From positions 1 through 31,117 of the forward strand of contig JANWHR010000157.1 of assembly GCA_025450355.1 (NCBI GenBank): 31,117 nucleotides of DNA. The letters run 5' to 3'. A program made the translations under genes and the position numbers. The DNA comes from Micropepsaceae bacterium (GTDB lineage Bacteria; Pseudomonadota; Alphaproteobacteria; Micropepsales; Micropepsaceae). Under the pieces are notes generated by a model. It was not told the DNA's origin. It saw only the letters and a list, made by a program, of their open reading frames with translations, and did not search any database. Positions 1 to 7,726 of the stretch are shown here, in pieces (within the stretch, counting starts at the first letter, position 1; every line of letters begins with the position of its first letter).

Positions 1-439
1 AGATCTTTCCTTCCTCTTCCTTGACATGGTGCAACACATATTCGCAAAGCACCTTCATTCTTGCGGCGAGCATCTCATCGTCTGACCTGGAACTCTCGAC
101 CTGTTCGACCAGAGTCTTGATGCTGTCGTGTTCGACTGCCGCCTCGTCCATCAATACCTCTTCTTTTCCTCCGAGGGCCTCTCGAACGGCCGGATAGAAG
201 ATTTCCTCTTCGATTTCGGCATGGACAGTCAGCGCCGTACAAATCTGCAAGACAAGCTCTCTCTTGCGGGCTCCGTCGCGGCTCGATTTCTGGAATTGCC
301 TGAACAGCTTTTCCACCTCGTCATGATCTTTGGACAGCAGTTCGATGGCATTCTGTTCTTTTGTTCTGGCGCGTGCGGTAGAGCGTGCCCGCGTCGTCCG
401 TCCCGATCGGCCATGGGACGTGCTGGTCTGTAACGGCAT
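1..439 (-). CDS. Hemerythrin HHE cation-binding domain protein (3' end cut by window edge)
   Basis: The minus-strand frame is open from an ATG at 439-437 to the left edge, giving 146 visible residues. The first ~28 residues are basic and rich in Arg, Thr and Ser and look disordered. A four-helix HHE domain follows, with its diiron-type ligands in order: His39 in KDHDEV, a His and Glu residues in VHAEIEEEIFYP, His in VEHDSI, and a His pair plus Glu in YVLHHVKEEE. A GGGAG Shine-Dalgarno lies 9 nt upstream (449-453) and fixes the start. By family, HHE proteins bind a diiron centre and act in oxygen, NO or oxidative-stress sensing or storage; which of these applies cannot be told. The gene is divergent from udgX across ~250 bp. 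The C-terminus is missing from the window. The family call is solid and the function is open. Confidence 0.85.
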   Translation of the reverse strand, partial: MPLQTSTSHGRSGRTTRARSTARARTKEQNAIELLSKDHDEVEKLFRQFQKSSRDGARKRELVLQICTALTVHAEIEEEIFYPAVREALGGKEEVLMDEAAVEHDSIKTLVEQVESSRSDDEMLAARMKVLCEYVLHHVKEEEGKI

Positions 440-692
440 GAACGATGTCTCCCTTTGCGTTTCGCGCGCCCTTTACGCCTGAGAACTGGACTGCAAAATC
501 GGCTGCCAGCCGGCGGCACCGGGTGCAATGGAATGGCAGAACCTGCGGATATAAGCCGCAAATGCCGCAGCGGACTTAGCGGCGATGGCATGGTTTTGTT
601 CCCGCAGGGAATCGCTATTTTTCACGCGCGCGCAGGCTGCCGGCGGTTCCCCTTGCGCGAAACCCGGATGCAAAGTTTTGTTGGTGTCATCG

Positions 693-1301
693 ATGAGCAA
701 TCCGGTTCCCCACACGCTCGCAGCACTTCGCCGCGCAGAGGCGCAGTGCACCCGCTGTCCGCTCTATCGGAATGCCACTCAGGTTGTTCCGGGTGAGGGT
801 CCGCAGCGGGCGTCGCTGATGATGGTTGGCGAGCAGCCCGGAAATGATGAAGACCTTGCCGGCCATCCTTTTGTGGGACCAGCCGGCCGTATCCTCGACC
901 GGGCCATCGGGGATGCCGGATTGGAACGTTCATCGATTTTTGTGACCAACGCCGTGAAGCACTTCAAATTCGAAATTCGCGGCAAGAGACGGCTGCACAA
1001 AAGACCCGACGCTTACGAAATTGGGCGCTGCAAATGGTGGAACGATCTGGAACGAAGGCTTGTAAAGCCGGAACTCATTGTCGCGCTGGGCGCCACGGCG
1101 GCACGAAGCCTGACCGGAAAGTCAGTCGTGATTCAGAACGTCCGCGGCGTTTTGCTGACGTTGGACGATGGGGTCAGACTGGTCATAACCGCCCATCCAT
1201 CCTCCCTTCTTCGGATTCCCGATCACATTGACCGGCAGCGTCAGTATGGTGCCTTCGTGGAAGATCTGAGGCGCAGCGCCGCCTATCTTGGTACCGGTTA
1301 G
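693..1301 (+). CDS. udgX: UdgX-type uracil-DNA glycosylase (family 4-like, covalent uracil-DNA binding)
   Basis: A 202-residue protein of the family 4 uracil-DNA glycosylase fold. Motif A is GEQPG (residues 46-50), the variant typical of UdgX rather than the GEAPG of ordinary family 4 enzymes. The UdgX-specific loop KRRLHKRP is present (98-105); its His102 aligns with the His that, in mycobacterial UdgX, attacks the abasic sugar and leaves the protein covalently bound to DNA. HPSSLLR (168-174) is the second active-site motif. Three cysteines (19, 22, 113) can bind an iron-sulfur cluster; His90 in NAVKHFKF might be the fourth ligand (inference). The ATG at 693 was chosen because family homology begins there; an in-frame ATG at 585 would add a low-complexity stretch without homology. 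No clear ribosome-binding site is visible. The stop is TAG, with an in-frame TAA eight codons later. It acts in repair of deaminated cytosine. Confidence 0.88.
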   Translation: MSNPVPHTLAALRRAEAQCTRCPLYRNATQVVPGEGPQRASLMMVGEQPGNDEDLAGHPFVGPAGRILDRAIGDAGLERSSIFVTNAVKHFKFEIRGKRRLHKRPDAYEIGRCKWWNDLERRLVKPELIVALGATAARSLTGKSVVIQNVRGVLLTLDDGVRLVITAHPSSLLRIPDHIDRQRQYGAFVEDLRRSAAYLGTG

Positions 1302-1311
1302 CCCATGTACT

Positions 1312-1336
1312 GGAACTGTTCCCCATAAACCGAGTT
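1312..1336 (+). promoter_or_regulatory. Possible EcfG-type (general stress sigma factor) promoter before glgE
   Basis: GGAAC at 1312-1316 is followed after exactly 16 bases by AGTT at 1333-1336, one mismatch from the GGAAC-N16/17-CGTT pattern of alphaproteobacterial EcfG promoters. Transcription would begin near 1342. That leaves a very short leader for the TTG at 1349 but a normal ~33-nt leader for the GTG at 1376, which also has a GGGGA ribosome-binding site at 1365-1369. The match is imperfect and unsupported by other promoters in the window. Confidence 0.3.
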
Positions 1337-1348
1337 TCTGTTCCATTA

Positions 1349-3418
1349 TTGCCGTTCGAATTCCGGGGATTCATTGTGCCTGCGATTGCGCCTCGAATTG
1401 TTCACGCGGGGAACGCGTCAAATCGTGGCCAAACGGCCGAAGCGATTGCGCAGGGTGGCCTTTTGGGATTCAGCCACCTCGCGGTCAGCTGCGATACCGG
1501 CGACGCGACCGACGAAGACATTCGCCTGATTGGCGAGGCGTGCGGCGCGGCGAATCTCGATCTGGTTCTGGACCTTAACCTGACAGATCTGCCGGTTGAG
1601 CATCCTCTCGTGCGATTGCACCCGGAATGCTTTTCGCTCACCGCCGATTCCACTGCCAGCTTTGTCGATCCCAGGCTGCCAAACCTCATTGAAGGCCGTG
1701 CCGTCGTGCGGCTGCAACAGAATGCCGAACCATTCCTGATTTGGTGGGCGGAGCGGCTGAACGCGCTCGCACGGGCCGGCGCCCATGGTTTTCTCGTTGC
1801 CGAACCGGCTGTGCTCGGCGGCCGCCTCGGGCGTGAACTGATTCAGCGAACCCTTGATTGGGGTGCTGCGCCAATCTTCTTCATTGCCGATACATCCCAG
1901 GTTCCGCAGGACGCAATCCAGGATCTTGCAGGCTCAGGCTTCAATTATTGTCTTTCCGCGCTTCCATGGTGGAACGGACGCGACGCGTGGTTCGTCGAGC
2001 AGCACGCGATCACATTGGGGGTTGCACCAGTCCTTGCGCTCGTCGAATCGCGGCGCTGCGAACCACCCGCATCCTGTGCACTGCGGCGCACGCGTCTCGC
2101 GATCGCAAGCATTTCCGGCGCCGGTGTCGTCATGCCATTTGGTTTCGATTCCGGCGATTGTGACGGCGATCGGCTCGAGCTTTCGTCCTGCGTTCGTGCG
2201 ATGAACGGCATTATGGCTGGCGAACCGTTGCACGGAGCTCTGCGCAGCCTGACCGGTCCGGGCGATGCGGTGACAATTCTCCTGCGCACCGGCTCCGCGG
2301 CTGAAAGCCAGGCGGAATCGGGTTCACTTTTGGCCGTCAATCCTCACCCCGTCATCAACTCAGGTTTTGACGATCGCTATGCGCCCGCTCTCGGTGAGTG
2401 GTCGATTCTCGAACCTGTCCCTCCCTTTTCCGGAGAAGGCGAAAAGCTCGGGCCGGGTGAGGCGCGTCTGTTTCGAGCCGCACGGCAGAAGCCGATTGTA
2501 GTCGCTTCCCGAACACCCGCGAGTTCGGCGCGAATGGCCGCGGAGCAGGGGCGCGTCTGGATCGGCAATATCTCACCCGCAGTTGATGCCGGCGCCTTTC
2601 CAGCCAAGACGGTTGCCGGAGAAATCGTTCGCGTCGAGGCCGATCTGGTTTCGGAAGGACATGGTGTGCTTTCGGCCGAACTACTTTATCGGGCGGAGGA
2701 TGAGCGGAATTGGCATCACGCGGCGATGAAACCGGCTGGCAATGACCGCTGGTGGGCCTTCATGCCCGTGAGGCGCGCCGGCCGCCATCGCTTCGCGATT
2801 GAGTCCTGGCCTGACATCTACGCCACATTCGCGCAGGACCTTGCGAAAAAGCGTGCGGCAAAATTTGATATCAGGCTTGATCTCGAAGAAGGGCACAGGC
2901 TGATCGAATCCTGGAGCGCCGGCGCAGCCAAACCGGCACGTCAGGCGCTCGGCGCAATCCTCACTGCATTTTCCGGCGCATCGCCCGATCAGAGGGCCGC
3001 CTTGTTGCTCGCACCGGAAACCATCGAAGCGATGGCACGCGCCGACCCGCGTGACCGCAAGACTTCATCGCCGGTGCTCTGCATCGACGCCGACCGGCGG
3101 GTCGCGCAGTTCGGAAGCTGGTACGAGCTGTTTCCGAGGTCTCAATCACCCGTGCCCGGCCGGCATGGCACCTTTCGGGACGTAGCGGCACGAATTCCCT
3201 CAATAGCGGCCATGGGGTTTGACGTTCTGTACCTCACACCCATTCACCCTATCGGGACGACGAATCGAAAGGGACGCAACAACGGGTTGGGCGCGGCAGA
3301 AGGTGATCCCGGAAGCGCCTGGGCGATCGGGAGTGATGCCGGCGGCCATACCGAGACCCATCCGGAGCTTGGCACGCTCGCCGATTTTCGCGAACTGGTT
3401 CGCGTGGCTCTGGATTAG
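1349..3418 (+). CDS. glgE: GlgE (maltose-1-phosphate maltosyltransferase), part upstream of an in-frame TAG
   Basis: This is the first 689 codons of a GlgE that continues in the same frame to 4483 after an amber codon at 3416-3418. Residues ~1-390 are an extension absent from the ~660-700 residue actinobacterial enzymes; it resembles a degenerate GH13 barrel. Residues ~395-510 are the GlgE N-terminal beta domain (GRVWIGNISPAVDAGAFP). The catalytic barrel begins near residue 585 with FGSWYELFPRS, then YLTPIHPIG, NRKGRNNGL and HPELGTLADF. All catalytic residues lie downstream of the TAG, so this piece alone cannot be active. By family, GlgE transfers maltosyl units from alpha-maltose-1-phosphate to glucan chains. 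The start is uncertain: TTG 1349 gives the longest frame, but GTG 1376 has a better ribosome-binding site (GGGGA, 6 nt spacing). It heads the treS-glgB-glgX-malQ run. Confidence 0.85.
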   Translation: MPFEFRGFIVPAIAPRIVHAGNASNRGQTAEAIAQGGLLGFSHLAVSCDTGDATDEDIRLIGEACGAANLDLVLDLNLTDLPVEHPLVRLHPECFSLTADSTASFVDPRLPNLIEGRAVVRLQQNAEPFLIWWAERLNALARAGAHGFLVAEPAVLGGRLGRELIQRTLDWGAAPIFFIADTSQVPQDAIQDLAGSGFNYCLSALPWWNGRDAWFVEQHAITLGVAPVLALVESRRCEPPASCALRRTRLAIASISGAGVVMPFGFDSGDCDGDRLELSSCVRAMNGIMAGEPLHGALRSLTGPGDAVTILLRTGSAAESQAESGSLLAVNPHPVINSGFDDRYAPALGEWSILEPVPPFSGEGEKLGPGEARLFRAARQKPIVVASRTPASSARMAAEQGRVWIGNISPAVDAGAFPAKTVAGEIVRVEADLVSEGHGVLSAELLYRAEDERNWHHAAMKPAGNDRWWAFMPVRRAGRHRFAIESWPDIYATFAQDLAKKRAAKFDIRLDLEEGHRLIESWSAGAAKPARQALGAILTAFSGASPDQRAALLLAPETIEAMARADPRDRKTSSPVLCIDADRRVAQFGSWYELFPRSQSPVPGRHGTFRDVAARIPSIAAMGFDVLYLTPIHPIGTTNRKGRNNGLGAAEGDPGSAWAIGSDAGGHTETHPELGTLADFRELVRVALD
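3416..3418 (+). other. In-frame amber codon interrupting glgE
   Basis: The codons read Val-Ala-Leu-Asp-TAG-Gly-Met-Glu-Ile-Ala-Leu-Asp. The frame on both sides is the same and GlgE-type conservation resumes on the next codon, so this is a substitution-type stop rather than a frameshift. One base change from CAG (Gln), among others, would explain it. The next possible start is ATG 3422, one codon on, with AGGGA directly against it. Confidence 0.95.
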
Positions 3419-3421
3419 GGA

Positions 3422-4483
3422 ATGGAAATCGCACTGGATTTTGCCATCCAGTGTTCACCGGATCACCCCTGGCTCAAAGAGCATCCGGGCTGGTTCGACT
3501 GGCGCCCCGACGGTACAATTAAATATGCCGAAAATCCGCCCAAGCGATACGAAGACATCGTCAACCTGGACTTTTATGCCGAAAAAGCGATTCCGGATCT
3601 GTGGCTGGCGCTTCGCTCCGTGGTGTTGTTCTGGATCGAACAGGGTATCCGGATCTTCCGGGTCGATAACCCGCACACCAAACCATTTGCATTCTGGCAG
3701 TGGTTGCTGTCGGACATCCGCAAGCTTCACCCCGATGCTGTTTTTTTGTCCGAGGCGTTTACGCGCCCCAAGACGATGTACCACCTCGCGAAACTGGGTT
3801 TTTCACAGTCCTATACTTATTTCACCTGGCGAAACAGCAAGCGGGAGCTGATTGACTATATCAATGAACTGAATTCCGCCCCCGCTGCCTGGTTTTTCCG
3901 CCCGAACTTCTTTGTCAACACACCGGACATAAACCCCTGGTTCCTGCAATCCTCCGGGCGGGCGGGCTTCGTGATCCGCACTGCGCTGGCGGCGCTGCTT
4001 TCCGGTTCCTGGGGCATGTATTCCGGTTACGAACTGTGTGAATCCGATGCCCTCCCGGAGCGCGAAGAGTACAGGGATTCGGAAAAATACGAACTGAGGT
4101 TCCGCAACTGGGATGCACCCGGAAATATCAGTCAGGAGATCACGGCGATCAATCGGCTGCGCCGCTCCGAACCAGCGCTTCAGACCCACCTCGGAACAAG
4201 CTTTTACAACGCGTTCAACGACAATATCATCTATTTCGGGAGGCACAGTGGCCGCGGTTCCGATCGCATTCTCGTCGCGATCAGTCTCAACCCCCATGGT
4301 TCCGAGCAGGCGGACTTTGAAATCCCGCTGTGGGAATGGGGTATGCCGGACACCGGCGCCTTGCTTGCCCACGACCTGTTGAGAGGCGGCAGTTTCGTGT
4401 GGCATGGAAAGATGCAACACATGTGGCTCAATCCGGGCGCACCCTTTTCGGTTTGGCGCGTGAGACCGGCCGAGGTTTCCTGA
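3422..4483 (+). CDS. glgE: GlgE catalytic portion, downstream of the in-frame TAG
   Basis: 353 residues in the same frame as the upstream piece, completing the GlgE GH13 barrel and the C-terminal beta domain. It opens with the strand MEIALDFAIQCSPDHPW. The three catalytic acids are intact: Asp82 in FRVDNPHTKP (nucleophile), Glu111 in FLSEAFTRP (acid/base) and Asp169 in NTPDINP (transition-state stabiliser), by analogy with Streptomyces GlgE. Read through, 1349-4483 encodes a 1044-residue protein, matching the long proteobacterial form. If translated separately from ATG 3422 it would be half a barrel and probably inactive, although translational coupling at the adjacent TAG is conceivable. The TGA at 4481-4483 abuts the GTG of treS with no gap. 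The preserved active site suggests that any inactivation is recent or only apparent. Confidence 0.85.
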   Translation: MEIALDFAIQCSPDHPWLKEHPGWFDWRPDGTIKYAENPPKRYEDIVNLDFYAEKAIPDLWLALRSVVLFWIEQGIRIFRVDNPHTKPFAFWQWLLSDIRKLHPDAVFLSEAFTRPKTMYHLAKLGFSQSYTYFTWRNSKRELIDYINELNSAPAAWFFRPNFFVNTPDINPWFLQSSGRAGFVIRTALAALLSGSWGMYSGYELCESDALPEREEYRDSEKYELRFRNWDAPGNISQEITAINRLRRSEPALQTHLGTSFYNAFNDNIIYFGRHSGRGSDRILVAISLNPHGSEQADFEIPLWEWGMPDTGALLAHDLLRGGSFVWHGKMQHMWLNPGAPFSVWRVRPAEVS

Positions 4484-7400
4484 GTGAGAAACCGGCACTT
4501 CGCACCCGACCCTCTCTGGTACAAGGACGCGATCATCTATCAGCTTCATGTGAAATCCTTCTGCGACTCGAACAACGACGGTGTCGGGGATTTCCCGGGG
4601 CTGATATCGAAACTGGATTATCTCCGGGATCTCGGGGTCAACGCGCTCTGGCTGCTGCCATTCTACCCGTCGCCGCGGCGCGACGACGGTTATGACATTT
4701 CCGATTACAAAGGCGTCCATCCGGAATACGGCACGCTCGGAGATGTCAAGAAATTCATTGATGAGGCACACGCCAGGAACATTCGCGTCATTACCGAACT
4801 CGTCCTGAATCACACGTCAGACCAGCATCCCTGGTTCCAGCGTGCGCGCCACGCCAAACCTGGTTCGGCCACCCGCAATTTCTATGTCTGGTCCAACAGC
4901 GACCGGGCCTATTCCGGCACAAGAATCATATTTCTTGACGTGGAAAAATCGAATTGGTCCTGGGATGACGCTGCGAAAGAATATTATTGGCATCGCTTCT
5001 ATTCGCACCAACCGGATCTTAATTATGACAATCCGCGAGTGTACGCGGGAATGGCGGCCGTAGTGCGATATTGGCTTGATCTTGGTATTGACGGATTGCG
5101 ACTTGATGCGGTTCCGTATCTTGTTGAGCGGGAAGGTACCAACAACGAAAACCTGCCGGAAACGCATGCGATTCTGAAGCGGCTCAGGGCCGAGGTAAAC
5201 GCACACTATCCCGACCGTATGCTGCTCGCAGAAGCCAATCAGTGGCCTGAAGACGTGCAGGCGTATTTTGGTGATGGCGACGAATGTCACAGGCTGTTTC
5301 ATTTTCCATTGATGCCGCGGATGTATATGGCCATCGCGCAGGAGGACCGGTTTCCGGTTACCGACATCATGCGGCAAACTCCGGATATTCCGGCGGACTG
5401 CCAATGGGCCGTATTCCTGCGCAACCATGACGAACTGACGCTGGAAATGGTGACCGACAGGGAACGCGATTACTTGTGGGAATTTTATGCCGCGGATCGC
5501 CGGGCCCGCCTGAATTTGGGCATTCGCCGCAGGCTGGCGCCGCTGCTCGAGAATGACAGGCGCCGAATCGAGCTGATGAACGGACTGCTTCTCACCATGC
5601 CCGGAACGCCGATTATCTATTATGGCGATGAAATCGGAATGGGTGACAATCTCCATTTGGGCGACCGCGATGGAGTGCGCACGCCAATGCAATGGTCGCC
5701 GGACCGCAATGGCGGATTTTCTCGCGCCGATCCTGCAGGGCTCGTGCTCCCCGCGATCATGGACCCGATCTATGGATATGAAACCATCAATGTAGAAGCG
5801 CAGTTGCGCAACCCTCATTCGCTCCTGAACTGGATGAAGCGCATGCTGATCGTGCGTGGGCGTCAAAAGGCGTTCGGCCGCGGCGGGCTGAGATTCATTC
5901 GTCCGCATAACCGGAAGGTGCTTGCCTACCTCCGCGAATTCGCGGGCGAGACGATTCTTTGTGTCGTCAACCTGTCACGTTCGGCGCAGGCCGTTGAACT
6001 GGAACTGGCCGAATTCGCCGGAACCATTCCGGTCGAACTCCTCGGCGGAAGCGCGTTTCCCGCGGTCGGGCAGTGCCCATACATGCTCACCTTGCCGCCG
6101 TACGCATTTTACTGGTTTTCGCTCAGCACGACGGCTGAACCGCCGGCATGGACTTCCGTGTCCGGTCCAGGCTTTGAACTTCAGACCCTGGTCTTGCGCA
6201 ACACGCTGGCCGACATCTTTGAGCCGCGCGAAAGACAAATCCTCGAGCGGGATATTCTTCCATATTACGTCGCGCAGAGGCATTGGTACCGCCACAGGGG
6301 CAGTGCTGCCGCAAAGACCGCAATCGCCGGATTCGCGCTGCTGCCGCAATCCGAGTTGGTGATTGCCGATATCGAGGTTGTTACGGCGGGGCAGCATGAG
6401 ACCTATTGCCTGCCTCTTGTCGTTGCGTGGGACGATCGTCCGGTCTCGCGGGCTGAAGAGACTCTTGCACTGGCCCGCGTCCGCAGGCGTTCCAGAATGG
6501 GTTATCTCACAGACGCTTTGGTGAACGGTGAAACGGTCAAACGATTGGTCCAATGGCTTAAGGAAAATGCGCGAATCTCCCTTGACCGCGGCGATCTGAT
6601 TTTTTCCGCCGAACCTGGAGCTGAGTTGCCCGAAATGGCCGAGGTTCAAGTCGAGTGGCTGGACCGCGATTTCAGCAATTCGCTGATCGCCCTCGGGAGC
6701 GAGGCCATGGTCAAGTTTTTCCGGGTTCCGGAATCCGGCCGCCACCCTGAACCGGAGATGATCCGCTATCTTGCGGGTTGCGGCTTTTCAGCTGTTCCGC
6801 CGCTACTCGGAACAATCGTCAGACGTGACCCGGAGGGGCAGGAGTCGCGTGTGGCGATTTTTCAGAAATTTGTGCGCAATCAGGGTGATGCTTTCAACTG
6901 GAGCATCGACTACCTGAAGCGCGCGATGGAAAATCGCGAATCGACGGATCCGGAAAGACATGATGAGTTCTCGGGTTACGAGAATTTTGCGCGCCGCCTC
7001 GGCGAAAGATTGGGTGAAATGCATGCTTTGCTTGCGCGAGAATCGGAACACAATATTTTTGCGCCTGAACCCATAGCCATAGCCGATATCGAGGAATGGA
7101 CCGCCGCAGCCGAACGGCAACTGTTCGAGATCGGCAATATTGTGACTTCGGTTGCGGACCGGTCAGACGAATTCGGGCAGGAGTTCACCGCAGCCCTGGC
7201 ACGAAACCAGGAAACGCTCGCGCAGACTGTCCGCGCGATATTCGCGTCCTGCGTGGGTCTGGTAAAAATGCGCATCCACGGCGACTTGCATCTGGGGCAG
7301 GTACTGGTGTCGGCCGGCGATGTGATTTTCATCGACTTCGAAGGCCATCCGTTGCGGCCGGTTGCGGCGCGCAGGCAAAAGGCCAGCCCGCTGCGCGATG

Positions 7401-7726
7401 TTGCCGGAATCCTCCGTTCATTTGATCATTGCATGCGAATCGCCGCAGGCGAGGAGCTCCGGGTGGAAACACCGGCGGGTGACCAAAGGTCCGGTCTCCT
7501 GCAGCAGCAATTCCACCGTCGGGCAACGGACGCGTTTCTGGGGGGGTACGGCGAAGGGCGAGGCAAGCCGCTGGAGCAGAGGGAGCGCGATCTCGCGGCG
7601 GCGTTCGCGTTGGAACAGTCGGCCTACGATCTCCTCTGCCAGCGCGCCAGTCCGGCGAAATCGCTGGCTGCACCGGTGCGCGGACTGATTGCAGCCATTG
7701 ACCGGCTAAGGGGGGGCGGGGTGTGA
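4484..7726 (+). CDS. treS: Trehalose synthase fused to maltokinase (TreS-Mak)
   Basis: 1080 residues. Residues ~10-550 are trehalose synthase of the GH13 family, which interconverts trehalose and maltose: Asp208 in GLRLDAVPYL (nucleophile), Glu250 in LLLAEANQ (acid/base) and Asp316 in FLRNHDELTLEM. Residues ~565-1080 are a maltokinase with an aminoglycoside-phosphotransferase-like fold: HGDLHLGQ (His932, Asp934, catalytic loop), IDFEGHP (Asp951, magnesium ligand) and SPLRDVAGILRSF. It phosphorylates maltose to the maltose-1-phosphate used by GlgE, so the fusion feeds the preceding gene. GTG 4484 directly follows the glgE stop and has GAGG at 4472-4475, 8 nt upstream. The 3' end overlaps glgB by 4 nt. 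The fusion is well known in proteobacteria; both active sites look intact. Cytoplasmic. Confidence 0.96.
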   Translation: MRNRHFAPDPLWYKDAIIYQLHVKSFCDSNNDGVGDFPGLISKLDYLRDLGVNALWLLPFYPSPRRDDGYDISDYKGVHPEYGTLGDVKKFIDEAHARNIRVITELVLNHTSDQHPWFQRARHAKPGSATRNFYVWSNSDRAYSGTRIIFLDVEKSNWSWDDAAKEYYWHRFYSHQPDLNYDNPRVYAGMAAVVRYWLDLGIDGLRLDAVPYLVEREGTNNENLPETHAILKRLRAEVNAHYPDRMLLAEANQWPEDVQAYFGDGDECHRLFHFPLMPRMYMAIAQEDRFPVTDIMRQTPDIPADCQWAVFLRNHDELTLEMVTDRERDYLWEFYAADRRARLNLGIRRRLAPLLENDRRRIELMNGLLLTMPGTPIIYYGDEIGMGDNLHLGDRDGVRTPMQWSPDRNGGFSRADPAGLVLPAIMDPIYGYETINVEAQLRNPHSLLNWMKRMLIVRGRQKAFGRGGLRFIRPHNRKVLAYLREFAGETILCVVNLSRSAQAVELELAEFAGTIPVELLGGSAFPAVGQCPYMLTLPPYAFYWFSLSTTAEPPAWTSVSGPGFELQTLVLRNTLADIFEPRERQILERDILPYYVAQRHWYRHRGSAAAKTAIAGFALLPQSELVIADIEVVTAGQHETYCLPLVVAWDDRPVSRAEETLALARVRRRSRMGYLTDALVNGETVKRLVQWLKENARISLDRGDLIFSAEPGAELPEMAEVQVEWLDRDFSNSLIALGSEAMVKFFRVPESGRHPEPEMIRYLAGCGFSAVPPLLGTIVRRDPEGQESRVAIFQKFVRNQGDAFNWSIDYLKRAMENRESTDPERHDEFSGYENFARRLGERLGEMHALLARESEHNIFAPEPIAIADIEEWTAAAERQLFEIGNIVTSVADRSDEFGQEFTAALARNQETLAQTVRAIFASCVGLVKMRIHGDLHLGQVLVSAGDVIFIDFEGHPLRPVAARRQKASPLRDVAGILRSFDHCMRIAAGEELRVETPAGDQRSGLLQQQFHRRATDAFLGGYGEGRGKPLEQRERDLAAAFALEQSAYDLLCQRASPAKSLAAPVRGLIAAIDRLRGGGV

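Noticed and set aside
455..796. Short open frames on both strands between the hemerythrin gene and udgX
   Set aside because: They overlap each other and the real 5' ends, show no homology or ribosome-binding site, and fit a ~250-bp divergent intergenic region.
3400..3430. A frameshift as the cause of the glgE split
   Set aside because: The pieces before and after the stop are in the same frame with no missing residues, so only a substitution-type stop fits.
3803..5908. Two long minus-strand frames (336 and 363 codons) opposite glgE and treS
   Set aside because: Composition is that of an antisense shadow (no domains, many Arg/Pro/His runs) and the sense strand has unmistakable GH13 motifs throughout.
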